The translations under genes were made by a program, and so were the position numbers. DNA of 14,402 bases from JBDIBA01 sp039812705 (GTDB lineage: Bacteria > Actinomycetota > Acidimicrobiia > Acidimicrobiales > JBBSGY01), in assembly GCA_039812705.1 (NCBI GenBank), contig JBDIBA010000043.1, positions 1-14,402 on the forward strand. The letters run 5' to 3'. Below, in pieces: positions 1 to 7,086 of the stretch (the first letter of the stretch is position 1; every line of letters starts with the position of its first letter). The notes beneath the pieces were generated by a model. It saw nothing but the letters and a program-made list of their open reading frames with translations, ran no database searches and was not told the DNA's origin.

Positions 1-311
1 TCTCGCGGAGGCCGGGTTGTTGGCGGTTTCGTGGTTGGCGGTTTCGTGACGGGTGGCTTCGTGACTGGCGGTTGAGTCACAGGCGGCTGAGTGCCGACTG
101 TCGTCGTAGTTGTCGTCGGTTCGCCGTCGTAAAGACAACCGCCATAGACGCTTTCGCCGTACGCACCGCAGTTGTAAGAGTTGGCTAGCTCTGGCGAAAG
201 GGCGCGGTTGGCGCCGCCAATCAGCAGTAACGCCAAGCATCCGACCACCAAGGCAGACGTCAAACGGTTAGACCGCGTCTGGGAAGCCTTGTTGATCCAC
301 CGCTTGAGCAT
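1..311 (-). CDS. Membrane-anchored Pro/Thr-rich surface protein (partial, C-terminus outside window)
   Basis: An open frame starts at ATG 311 and stays open for 103 codons to the left edge, so its stop lies outside the window. The N-terminus is basic (MLKRW), followed by a hydrophobic segment at about residues 18-34 (TSALVVGCLALLLIGG). This reads as a signal anchor or a signal peptide. Next comes a short segment, NCGAYGESVYGGCLYDG, with two cysteines, then six threonines and a run of PPVTK/PPTTK pentapeptides typical of extracellular linkers. An AGAAGG sequence lies 11 nt before the ATG as a possible ribosome binding site. The gene is divergent from the tail-spike-like gene at 502. I do not recognise the family. 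A surface location is inferred from the signal segment and linker; the function is unknown because the main domain is probably off the window. Confidence 0.7.
   Translation of the reverse strand, partial: MLKRWINKASQTRSNRLTSALVVGCLALLLIGGANRALSPELANSYNCGAYGESVYGGCLYDGEPTTTTTTVGTQPPVTQPPVTKPPVTKPPTTKPPTTRPPR
22..96. repeat. 15-bp tandem repeat encoding PPxTx pentapeptides
   Basis: Five imperfect 15-bp units (GGCGGTTTCGTGGTT-like on the plus strand) lie in frame within the leftmost gene and encode its TKPPV/TKPPT repeats on the minus strand. Such coding microsatellites tend to vary in copy number between strains. Confidence 0.75.
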
Positions 312-501
312 GCTTGCTTACACCTTCTGCCCGAGGGCAAACCCCTGCCCATGTTGTATCGACATGCACGCCGGGTGACTGAACCGAATCTCCTGGTCGC
401 TGGCGCATTTGTTTAGGACTTCGACCCAAACAACCTTTAGGTTGAACCCGATTAGCCCGATGAAGAGAAGTTGAACTTTCTTCAAACTCGAGGTTTCGCC
501 T
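312..501. promoter_or_regulatory. Divergent intergenic region with a palindrome at 431-444
   Basis: These 190 bp separate two divergent genes and must hold both promoters. The clearest signal is the palindrome CAACCT-TT-AGGTTG at 431-444, with 6-bp perfect arms, which could be an operator. A second loose dyad, TTGAA...TTCAA, lies at about 471-485. GAGG sits 8 nt before the ATG at 502 and is a reasonable Shine-Dalgarno for that gene. I could not identify a convincing -35/-10 pair. Confidence 0.4.
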
Positions 502-3471
502 ATGGCAAGGCTGCCCACCCCAGGCGGAGACGCACGCAACTGGGGCGACATTCTCAATGACTTCCTACGCGTTGAGCACAACGCCGACGGAACTCATGCC
601 ATCCCCGGCGCTACCCCCACCAAGCGCGGAACCGTTGCATTGGCTGGAGACCTCGCCGGAACCGCCGACGCGCCGACTGTTCCCGGCCTAGCCACAAAAG
701 CAAGCACAGATGCTGCGAACACCTGGACCCAGCCTCAGACCTACACATCGGAGAACCCAACCGATGTAGTTGCAACATTTTCGAACGCGACTTCACCCAG
801 CAGTCAAACGGAAATCCTCGGCGACGGCTCCATTGTCTACAAGAACGAAGCTGGCGAACCCGCTGTCACCGTCAAGGTTGCGGGCCTCGGTGTTCAAGTG
901 TTGCGCGGTGCAATCGTGGGCGACGGAGTTACCGATGACGGCCCCGCCCTGCAAAAGATTCTCGACGCAATTGCGTTGGCTGGCGCTGCGGCAGACGTGT
1001 TCGTCGAAGCGCTCCCCGGCAAGTCCACGTTCATCAACAGCTCTGTGCAGATTCAATCCGACGGAACGGTCTTGCGTTTCGGTTCGCCAATCATCTTTGG
1101 CGCTCAAGGACTGTTGTCGATTTACGGTGAAGATCAAGAGCTTCCCGAAATTGACAAGCCAAGAGTCGGCGCCGATGCAGCTGCGGGCTCCAACACAATC
1201 AAGCTTGACCAAGCAAGCGATCTTCAATACTTCAGCGTTGGCGATTCAATCGTTGTTCGCGGTGCTCGCGACGCGTCTGGCAACACGTTGCAAAAGCAAA
1301 CCGCGACAATCACCGACATCAACACAATTACGCGCGTACTTACGGTCGACACGACGTGGGAAGAGACTTTCAAGGCGCAGTATCCGTCCGGCGCTTACGA
1401 AGCGGACTTTGGAAAGCCCAATATTTCCCAAGTAACGCGACAAGTGGCTGTGTCGCTTGCAGCCGACGCAAACCGTGGCGACACAACAGTGACGGTCACG
1501 TCAGCTAGCGACCTACAAGTCGGCCAGATCATTCGCATTGAAGACAACGTCACCACAAGCGACGCTTACCGGACCGCACCCAGCAACTTCCTCAATCGTG
1601 AGAACGCAGAGATTCGCGCAATCAACGGGAATGTGATTCAGCTTTCGCACGCTTTGCATCACACGTACACAACATCGTTCAAGGCTCGGCTGACGCTGAC
1701 AAAGCCCGTCACAAACTCAGCCATTGAACACGCGCGCATTACCTGGAACGCAGCCAACGGCGACAGTCACGGATTGCAAATGCGCAACGCCGTTGCGTGT
1801 CGCATTAGCGACTGCACCGTCAGCGGTGAAAAGGGCTTTTCCTATCGACGCCACGGTATTCGCATTCAAGATTCTTACAACTGCACTGTTGAACGTTGTT
1901 CAATTCGCGACCCGCGCATGACGGCCTCAGGCGAGGGCTATGGCATCACGCTCTACGGCTCAACGCATTGCCGCATCTCGGATTGTCATTTCATTTCGTG
2001 TCGACACTCAGTTCTGCTTTTCACTGGGGCAGCCGGAAACTCCATCTTTAACAATGTTTCTGAAGATGCAACGGCAAGCGATTATGACTTGCACGGCGCA
2101 AATGAGATCGACAACACGTTCATGAACAACACCGCCATTGGCGGCATCTCGGTCACCGATGACAACGTTGACGACAAGGCGGCTTTCCGCGCTGGCAACC
2201 CAACCCACACAAAGGGAAGCCATTACACAAGCTTCATTAACAACCGGGTCATCAACCACCCCGGTGCGGCATTCGACATAATCCCGGTTAGCAGCAACAC
2301 CCTTATTCAAGGCAACCGCGTCACCAAGGCGGAAAAGGGCGTCAGCCTGGACCCAAACAACAAGCTAATGAGCGGCAGCCCTGTTTACAGCGGCTTGGTT
2401 TCGACAGACACAATCATCGTCGACAACGTATTTACCGATTGTGTTGATTGGTCGGTAGACGTCGACGGTGGCGCCAACCGCGTCGTACAAGGTCTAACCA
2501 TCTCCAAGAACACGTTTGTTCGCGCTGCCAAAAACATTCAGGTTCAGTTCGCAAACCGTGTGCGCATCAACAACAACGTGTTGGTCGACCCGGTTCTCAT
2601 CGGAGCATCAACTACGTACGCGCTCAACTGCAACAGTGTGCACGACGGCTTGAACGGTCACGGTTTGGACATTCATTCCAACTCACTTGTCGGCGCGCAA
2701 CGGGGCATCAAACTTTCGTCTTGCCCCGGCGCATCTGTCATCGGCAATGACCTGTCTCATCCCGTTGACACCACCGTTTTCGAAGACGGCGGCGGCAACG
2801 ACAACTTGTACTTTGCGCGCAACGATCACGCCGGCGTTCCATCAGGGACGGCCAACCTATATCGCACCTCTGGCGTGTCCTTGAACGTCACCATGTTGCG
2901 CTTTCCCGAGGATCAAGGCACAGGTGGCGGCGGTGGCACGGGCGCCCTCCCCGCCCCTTCTGCGATGAACTTCAAGGGATGGTCATTTGACCCGGCCATC
3001 AGTTATGCGGGCAATGGCACGGCCTTGCCGGTCGGCCAGATCGTCTACGTAAAGGTGTTCCTAGAAGCCGGAACCACAGAACTGAGCAATGTCTATCTAG
3101 GTGTCCAAACGGCAGGCGCGGGAACCACCAACAACTGGGTCGGCCTTTACGACGCAGCCGGAAACCGCCTGGCAACTTCCAACGACCTTGGCCCAATTTG
3201 GACGCAGGCAAAGATCCACGAACTCCCACTGCAAAACCCAACAGCGGTTTCTGGGGAATTCGTTGTTGTCGCAATCCTCGCCGGAAGTGGCACCGCGCCG
3301 GTCTTGCGCATCGGCGGCAAGGGCTCAATGGCAAGCGCTGGCGTCAAGGGAACCGACATTCGCAGATCTGGAAGCGCCGGCGCCCCAGGGCAGACCAACC
3401 TTCCCGCATCGCTACCCCTAACAGTTGCCGACACTACCGCCGTCGATTGCTACTGGGTCGCCGTTTCCTAA
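502..3471 (+). CDS. Tail-spike-like right-handed beta-helix (pectate-lyase-like) protein
   Basis: A 989-residue protein with no signal peptide. Residues 1-35 (LPTPGGD, NWGDILNDFL, HNADGT) match an N-terminal motif seen on phage-tail-like and surface proteins of Actinobacteria and related genomes. About residues 134-156 contain GDGVTDDGPALQKIL, typical of the start of pectate_lyase_3-type beta-helices. Two similar beta modules follow at about 221-290 and 314-392 (both with SDLQ...VG). A parallel beta-helix at about 400-790 has many NN and ISDC turn motifs. A Gly-rich linker, GTGGGGGTG, lies near 806-814 and leads to a C-terminal beta-rich domain of about 175 residues. It probably binds or cleaves a polysaccharide, as tail spikes do; no catalytic residues could be assigned. 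GAGG lies 8 nt before the ATG. No other phage genes are nearby, so it may be a domesticated or orphan appendage protein. Confidence 0.85.
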   Translation: MARLPTPGGDARNWGDILNDFLRVEHNADGTHAIPGATPTKRGTVALAGDLAGTADAPTVPGLATKASTDAANTWTQPQTYTSENPTDVVATFSNATSPSSQTEILGDGSIVYKNEAGEPAVTVKVAGLGVQVLRGAIVGDGVTDDGPALQKILDAIALAGAAADVFVEALPGKSTFINSSVQIQSDGTVLRFGSPIIFGAQGLLSIYGEDQELPEIDKPRVGADAAAGSNTIKLDQASDLQYFSVGDSIVVRGARDASGNTLQKQTATITDINTITRVLTVDTTWEETFKAQYPSGAYEADFGKPNISQVTRQVAVSLAADANRGDTTVTVTSASDLQVGQIIRIEDNVTTSDAYRTAPSNFLNRENAEIRAINGNVIQLSHALHHTYTTSFKARLTLTKPVTNSAIEHARITWNAANGDSHGLQMRNAVACRISDCTVSGEKGFSYRRHGIRIQDSYNCTVERCSIRDPRMTASGEGYGITLYGSTHCRISDCHFISCRHSVLLFTGAAGNSIFNNVSEDATASDYDLHGANEIDNTFMNNTAIGGISVTDDNVDDKAAFRAGNPTHTKGSHYTSFINNRVINHPGAAFDIIPVSSNTLIQGNRVTKAEKGVSLDPNNKLMSGSPVYSGLVSTDTIIVDNVFTDCVDWSVDVDGGANRVVQGLTISKNTFVRAAKNIQVQFANRVRINNNVLVDPVLIGASTTYALNCNSVHDGLNGHGLDIHSNSLVGAQRGIKLSSCPGASVIGNDLSHPVDTTVFEDGGGNDNLYFARNDHAGVPSGTANLYRTSGVSLNVTMLRFPEDQGTGGGGGTGALPAPSAMNFKGWSFDPAISYAGNGTALPVGQIVYVKVFLEAGTTELSNVYLGVQTAGAGTTNNWVGLYDAAGNRLATSNDLGPIWTQAKIHELPLQNPTAVSGEFVVVAILAGSGTAPVLRIGGKGSMASAGVKGTDIRRSGSAGAPGQTNLPASLPLTVADTTAVDCYWVAVS

Positions 3472-3493
3472 CCCCGCCCCCGCCCGGGCCGCC

Positions 3494-3535
3494 GCGCGTC
3501 GCCGCTGCGCGTCCTGCGCGTCGCCGCTGCGCGTC
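3494..3535. repeat. 20-bp direct repeat, 22-bp period
   Basis: GCGCGTCGCCGCTGCGCGTC occurs at 3494-3513 and again, exactly, at 3516-3535, separated by CT. It follows the stop of the beta-helix gene by about 20 bp. The sequence is very GC-rich and itself partly self-complementary. Confidence 0.85.
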
Positions 3536-3605
3536 GCGCGCGCCGCCTCGCCGCGTTCGGTATCGGTTTTTCTTTCACTTTTGGGCTCAAATCGGGCCGA
3601 TTCTG

Positions 3606-3740
3606 CAAGTTTCTCGCGGTTAGTTGAAAGAGTCCGAAAGTTTCTCGCCGCGAGGTGAAGGGGCGCGAAAGAAAAACGCGGTCAGGTGAAAAGGAGCGTG
3701 AAAGAAAAACGGCGCGAGGTGAAATCCGCGCAAGTTTCTG
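3606..3740. repeat. Degenerate tandem array (unit about 31-33 bp) with an inverted outlier
   Basis: Four units follow one another at 3606-3636, 3637-3667, 3668-3700 and 3701-3731, with a partial fifth at 3732-3740. Each begins AAG or AAAG followed by TTTCTCGC (units 1 and 2) or AAAAACG (units 3 and 4). Each then carries an AGGTGAAA-like core (AGTTGAAAG, AGGTGAAGG, AGGTGAAAA, AGGTGAAAT) and, in units 2 to 4, a GCG-rich end. Upstream, GTTTTTCTTTCAC at 3566-3578 is the exact reverse complement of GTGAAAGAAAAAC at 3698-3710, so one partial copy is inverted. No identical spacers are present, so this is not a CRISPR array. Confidence 0.7.
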
Positions 3741-3790
3741 ACTGTTAGATCAAGGCAGTCGGCTTAAACAGAGCGGCGAGAAACCGCGAG

Positions 3791-3819
3791 ATTAATAAAG
3801 CGCAGCCTCAGAAAGGCTG
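3791..3819 (-). terminator. Possible terminator of the desaturase-family gene
   Basis: Just past the minus-strand stop, CAGCCT (3803-3808) pairs with AGGCTG (3814-3819) around a 5-nt loop. In the minus direction this is followed by CGCTTTATTAAT. The U tract is weak, so the call is tentative. Confidence 0.45.
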
Positions 3820-3825
3820 AACCAA

Positions 3826-4899
3826 TCAGGCGCCCTTAGCAGCCGGTGTGGTTTGCGCACCGGACGCAGGCGCAGGCGCCAAAACTTCAGACGGACTGGG
3901 CTTTGATGGCGCTCCAGCACCCTCACCCGGAGCCTCGGCAACCGGTGTTCCCGCTGGCGTGGTCTTCTTGGTCTTGGACTTGCGCATGTACTGGAAGGAC
4001 CAAACCTGCTGACTAAAGACGTCATTCGGAGGCAATGTGCCAATTCCATACTTCTTAGGCTTGCGATCCTGGGGCATGTAAAGCGTGCCGAACATCTTGT
4101 CCAAGAACGGGAACTGCTCTGAATAGTTCTTGTTCCAGGCCGGCTTCTCGTTGGCGTGATGCCAGTGGTGAAACTCCGGCGTTCCAATGATCCACTTGAG
4201 AGGGCCAAAGTCAGTCTTGATATTGGAGTGCAAGAAGAAGGCCTGAAAGCCCGTCAGCGCGATGTACTTGGCCAGGGTCTCGGTTGGGAAGAGCAGGACA
4301 ACCGGCAAAACAGCCACGGTCCGCGTGAACACCTGGTCAACAATGTGCATGCGTCCAGCCGCAAGCCAGTCCATTTCTTGAATGGAGTGGTGCAGGGCGT
4401 GGAACTTCCACATGAACCGGTTTTCATGGGCGAAACGGTGTGCGAAGTAGTAGCAAGTCTCGCTCAGCAAGATGGCTTCAATGGCCAACAATCCCGAACC
4501 CATCCAGCTCAGGTGCTCAGGCAGAAAGTTTCCTTGAGCCGCGATTGCACGCGGAACCGCGTCTGGGATCAAGCGGTTGAGAAGCCAAACTCCACCGGCC
4601 AAAAAAGCTGCCAGCGAAGCAGCTACGAACGTGCCATTCGCAAAGACATAGGCGATGTCGCTCCACCAGCCACGGCGGAAAATGCGCTGAACGTTGAGCG
4701 CCAGCATTCGCTCCACCGGCACAAAAACCAGCGCGACTACGACCAAGTAGATGCTGATTTCCCACTTGACGAACAGGGCGCCAACGGTGAGCGCGACCGT
4801 AAGCGAAGCAAGGACAAAGTTGCGCCAATCAACACCCGCGATGGTGCCGCGGGAAGGCTTTGCAGACTCTTCAGTTGTCGTAGCTTCGACTTCGCTCAT
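3826..4899 (-). CDS. Fatty-acid hydroxylase / sterol desaturase superfamily membrane enzyme
   Basis: A 357-residue protein of the integral-membrane di-iron fatty-acid hydroxylase superfamily, which hydroxylates or desaturates lipid or sterol-like substrates using O2. The histidine clusters are visible: HRFAH (154-158), HALHH (167-171) and HHWHH (244-248). Single histidines at 185 and 224 may add ligands. Hydrophobic stretches at about 28-44, 48-62, 83-107, 133-150 and 195-204 fit a multi-pass protein with a cytosolic active site. The last 45 residues or so are a Pro/Ala-rich, disordered-looking tail unusual for the family core. The start at ATG 4899 is preferred because GGAG lies 7 nt upstream; a GTG lies immediately before it, and an in-frame start at 5016 has no such support. 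The substrate is unknown. The gene is divergent from the ABC exporter genes. Confidence 0.9.
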   Translation of the reverse strand: MSEVEATTTEESAKPSRGTIAGVDWRNFVLASLTVALTVGALFVKWEISIYLVVVALVFVPVERMLALNVQRIFRRGWWSDIAYVFANGTFVAASLAAFLAGGVWLLNRLIPDAVPRAIAAQGNFLPEHLSWMGSGLLAIEAILLSETCYYFAHRFAHENRFMWKFHALHHSIQEMDWLAAGRMHIVDQVFTRTVAVLPVVLLFPTETLAKYIALTGFQAFFLHSNIKTDFGPLKWIIGTPEFHHWHHANEKPAWNKNYSEQFPFLDKMFGTLYMPQDRKPKKYGIGTLPPNDVFSQQVWSFQYMRKSKTKKTTPAGTPVAEAPGEGAGAPSKPSPSEVLAPAPASGAQTTPAAKGA

Positions 4900-5121
4900 C
4901 ACAGTGCTCCGGTCGCAACCAAACTGGCTGCTCACAATGAATATCGACCTATCCCAGATACTCCTGAAGACCAGACTCAATCCTGGGAGCCTGAGCAAGA
5001 GTTTCGCCCCCCTCAACTAACCAAGGACCTGGGAGAAATCCATTGTGCAACAGGGACTCAAGCTTGGAAACCCTTGATTACCCTTTTGAGCGCAAGACCC
5101 CTGAACTAGCTTGAGCGACTA
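4900..5121. promoter_or_regulatory. Divergent promoter region, desaturase-family gene and ABC exporter
   Basis: These 222 bp lie between divergent starts. GGAG (minus strand, 4907-4910) is the ribosome binding site of the leftward gene. On the plus strand TAGCTT at 5107-5112 fits a TAnnnT -10 box ending 9 nt before ATG 5122, with a weak TTTTGA 17 nt upstream of it. No Shine-Dalgarno precedes that ATG, so a leaderless or near-leaderless transcript is likely. TTGAGCG occurs twice, at 5086-5092 and 5111-5117, 25 bp apart, and could be a regulator half-site pair. Confidence 0.4.
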
Positions 5122-6021
5122 ATGAAAACCGCTATCAAAGTTGCCGACGTCAAGAAGGCGTACGGCAACACAAAGGCTGTTGACGGCATCTCGCTCGAAA
5201 TCGAACAGGGCGAGTTCTTCGGGATTATCGGGCCGAACGGAGCCGGAAAGACGACCCTTCTCGAGATCATCGAAGGCCTCCGCGAGGCGGACTCGGGCCA
5301 AGTCGAGCTCCTCGGCGCCAAGCCCTGGCCGCGCAACAAGGCGCTCCTGCCCCGCATCGGCGTTCAACTGCAAGCATCGGCCTTCTTCGAGAAGCTGACC
5401 GCGCGCGAACAGCTCGACTCCTTTGCCGACCTTTACAACGCGCCGCGCCGCACGGACGAAATGCTCGAACTGGTCGGCTTGACCGAGAAGGCAAAAACGC
5501 CTGACGACAAGCTTTCCGGTGGTCAAAAGCAACGACTCAACATTGCATGCGCTCTGGTGCACGACCCCGAAGTTGTTTTCCTTGACGAGCCCACCGCGGC
5601 CCTTGATCCTCAGGCGCGGCGCAACTTGTGGGACGTGCTGCGCAACATCCAAAAGCAAGGAAAGACCATCGTTTTGACCACGCACTACCTCGATGAGGCC
5701 GAGATCCTTTGTGATCGAATCGCCGTTGTCGACAAGGGCAAGGTGCTGGCACTCGACGCTCCCGCCAACCTCGTCCGCGGGCTCGAAGCCCCAACCAAGA
5801 TCTCGCTCCCCTCTGGCGCGATTTCGGCAGACGAAGCCAACCAAATTGGCGCCGTCGAAACAGCCAGCGACGACGGCGTCAGCGTCACCCTGGTCACACG
5901 TGACTCCGCAGGTGTACTAACCGAGCTGTCGAACCGCAACTTGTTGCACGGAATCAGCGTGCACTCCGCAACCCTTGAAGACGTTTTCCTTTCGCTCACC
6001 GGACGGGAGTACCGAGCATGA
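5122..6021 (+). CDS. ABC exporter ATP-binding subunit (DrrA-like)
   Basis: A 299-residue ATPase that would power the permease encoded next. All ABC motifs are present: Walker A GPNGAGKTT at 37-45, a Q-loop near 82-84, signature LSGGQ at 131-135, Walker B VVFLDEP at about 151-157, D-loop AALD at 159-162 and switch His188 in TTHYLDEAE. A C-terminal extension of about 90 residues ending ATLEDVFLSLTGREY is typical of the DrrA/NatA/CcmA-like drug and lipid exporter group. The stop overlaps the next start as ATGA (6018-6021), which implies translational coupling. The substrate cannot be read from the sequence. No Shine-Dalgarno is present; see the upstream promoter entry. Confidence 0.95.
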   Translation: MKTAIKVADVKKAYGNTKAVDGISLEIEQGEFFGIIGPNGAGKTTLLEIIEGLREADSGQVELLGAKPWPRNKALLPRIGVQLQASAFFEKLTAREQLDSFADLYNAPRRTDEMLELVGLTEKAKTPDDKLSGGQKQRLNIACALVHDPEVVFLDEPTAALDPQARRNLWDVLRNIQKQGKTIVLTTHYLDEAEILCDRIAVVDKGKVLALDAPANLVRGLEAPTKISLPSGAISADEANQIGAVETASDDGVSVTLVTRDSAGVLTELSNRNLLHGISVHSATLEDVFLSLTGREYRA

Positions 6022-7058
6022 AGCAACTCGCAAGCCTTTCAATGGCGCAGATTCGTGGCTACTTCCGAGACCGCACCACCCTCTTCTTCACTTTCTTTCT
6101 TCCACTGATTTTCCTGGGGATTTTCGGCTTGGTCAGCAGCAACTCCAACGTCTCGAAAACAGAGGTTGGAATTGTCGGCAACGGTCCTTTGATTTCCGCG
6201 CTTCCCAAAGACGTTCTGAAGTTCGAGAACTACAAAGACGAAGCCACCGCGCGCGAAGCCGTCCGCAAGGGAGACTCGCCCGGCGCTTTCATCGAGTCTG
6301 GCAACAACGTCACTCTTGTTTACGCAACAACCGACGCAACCAGCGCTGGCATCCTGCAGGGCATCGCGACTTCGGTAATCAACAGTGCAAACCTGCAGGC
6401 CGCTGGTGTCACTTCACCGGCGTACCAACTCAATGCAACTGCAGTCGAGTCCGAAGACCTCAAACCAATTGAGCAGTTGACACCCGGCATTGTCAGTTGG
6501 GCCATTGCAACATCAGCATGTTTTGGAGCCGCGCTCACATTCATTTCATGGCGAGACAAGCAGCTGTTGCGACGTTTGCGTCTGGCGCCAATGCCGACGT
6601 TCACATTGATTTGCTCGCGGTTGGCAGTTGCAATCCTCATTGCAATCATCCAAGCAGCGGTGTTCTTTGCCATTGCAGCTGTCGCATTCGACTTCACACT
6701 CAAGCCAAACATCTTGCTGTACCTGCCGATTCTCATCTGCGGTGTGCTTGCATTCGTTGCCATTGGCCAACTAATTGGCTCGATCGCCAAGACCGTCGAT
6801 TCGGGAAGCGCCATTGCAAACCTTGTCGTGCTGCCAATGGCCTTCGTTTGCGGCGTCTTCATGCCCGCGTCAATGTTCCCGCCAATCGTGCAAACCATTG
6901 GCAAGTTTCTGCCGCTGTATCACATCAACGAAGGCACAATCGATGTGATGATTCGCGGCGAGGGCGTGTCTTCGATGCTGAACGCGTGCTGGCCACTGCT
7001 GGCATTCGCACTTGTGATCGGTGCCATCGCAACTAAAGCATTTCGTTGGGAGAAGTAG
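6018..7058 (+). CDS. ABC-2 type exporter permease (DrrB-like)
   Basis: A 346-residue membrane subunit, partner of the preceding ATPase. The layout is that of ABC-2 permeases. One membrane helix lies at about 21-40 after a basic amphipathic start (QIRGYFRDRTTLFF). An outside domain of about 115 residues follows. Five more helices lie at about 158-178, 198-222, 232-252, 263-285 and 322-340. The cytoplasmic loop LLRRLRLAPM after the second helix and the LPLYHINEGTIDVMIRG segment before the last one are family hallmarks. It most likely exports a hydrophobic compound or lipid. The stop TAG at 7056-7058 overlaps a hairpin that leads into the third gene. Confidence 0.93.
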   Translation: MKQLASLSMAQIRGYFRDRTTLFFTFFLPLIFLGIFGLVSSNSNVSKTEVGIVGNGPLISALPKDVLKFENYKDEATAREAVRKGDSPGAFIESGNNVTLVYATTDATSAGILQGIATSVINSANLQAAGVTSPAYQLNATAVESEDLKPIEQLTPGIVSWAIATSACFGAALTFISWRDKQLLRRLRLAPMPTFTLICSRLAVAILIAIIQAAVFFAIAAVAFDFTLKPNILLYLPILICGVLAFVAIGQLIGSIAKTVDSGSAIANLVVLPMAFVCGVFMPASMFPPIVQTIGKFLPLYHINEGTIDVMIRGEGVSSMLNACWPLLAFALVIGAIATKAFRWEK

Positions 7059-7086
7059 GGGAAGTAAACTTCCCCGCTCATTGAGC
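7058..7086 (+). promoter_or_regulatory. Two adjacent inverted repeats at the permease / third-gene junction
   Basis: GGGGAAGT (7058-7065) is followed after AA by its exact complement ACTTCCCC (7068-7075). Immediately after it lies GCTCA-T-TGAGC (7076-7086). The first hairpin overlaps the permease stop and the second overlaps the likely TTG start of the next gene. No U tract follows, so I read this as a possible translation-control or mRNA-processing hairpin, not a strong terminator. Confidence 0.5.

Larger units (their letters stand above)
3472..3825. other. Repeat-rich gap between convergent genes
   Basis: No credible gene is seen in these 354 bp. The left part is extremely GC-rich and carries a 20-bp direct repeat. 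A 13-bp dyad AATCGG-G-CCGATT lies at 3590-3602. The middle holds a degenerate array with a unit of about 32 bp (3606-3740). The right end holds a terminator-like hairpin for the minus-strand desaturase-family gene. Open frames here have low-complexity Arg/Ala/Pro-rich translations and look spurious. Confidence 0.6.

Noticed and set aside
3472..3658. Short Arg/Ala/Pro-rich frames after the beta-helix gene
   Set aside because: They arise from GC-rich direct repeats and show no start signal or recognisable protein.
3606..3740. Possible CRISPR array
   Set aside because: Units follow directly with no unique spacers, they are degenerate, and no cas genes are near.
4899..5016. Longer N-terminus for the desaturase-family enzyme, starting at 5016
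   Set aside because: GGAG sits 7 nt before ATG 4899, and the extra 39 residues (starting MRGAKLLLRLPG) have no family support and would fill the divergent promoter region.
4156..5109. Plus-strand 317-codon open frame opposite the desaturase-family gene
   Set aside because: Its translation is a hydrophilic shadow of a gene with clear di-iron histidine motifs on the other strand.
5119..5844. Minus-strand 241-codon open frame opposite the ABC ATPase
   Set aside because: The plus strand carries every ABC motif in order; the reverse frame has no recognisable feature.
7021..7080. GTG 7021 as the start of the third gene of the exporter unit
   Set aside because: It would overlap the permease by 38 nt in another frame without a Shine-Dalgarno. 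It is kept as an alternative but not preferred.
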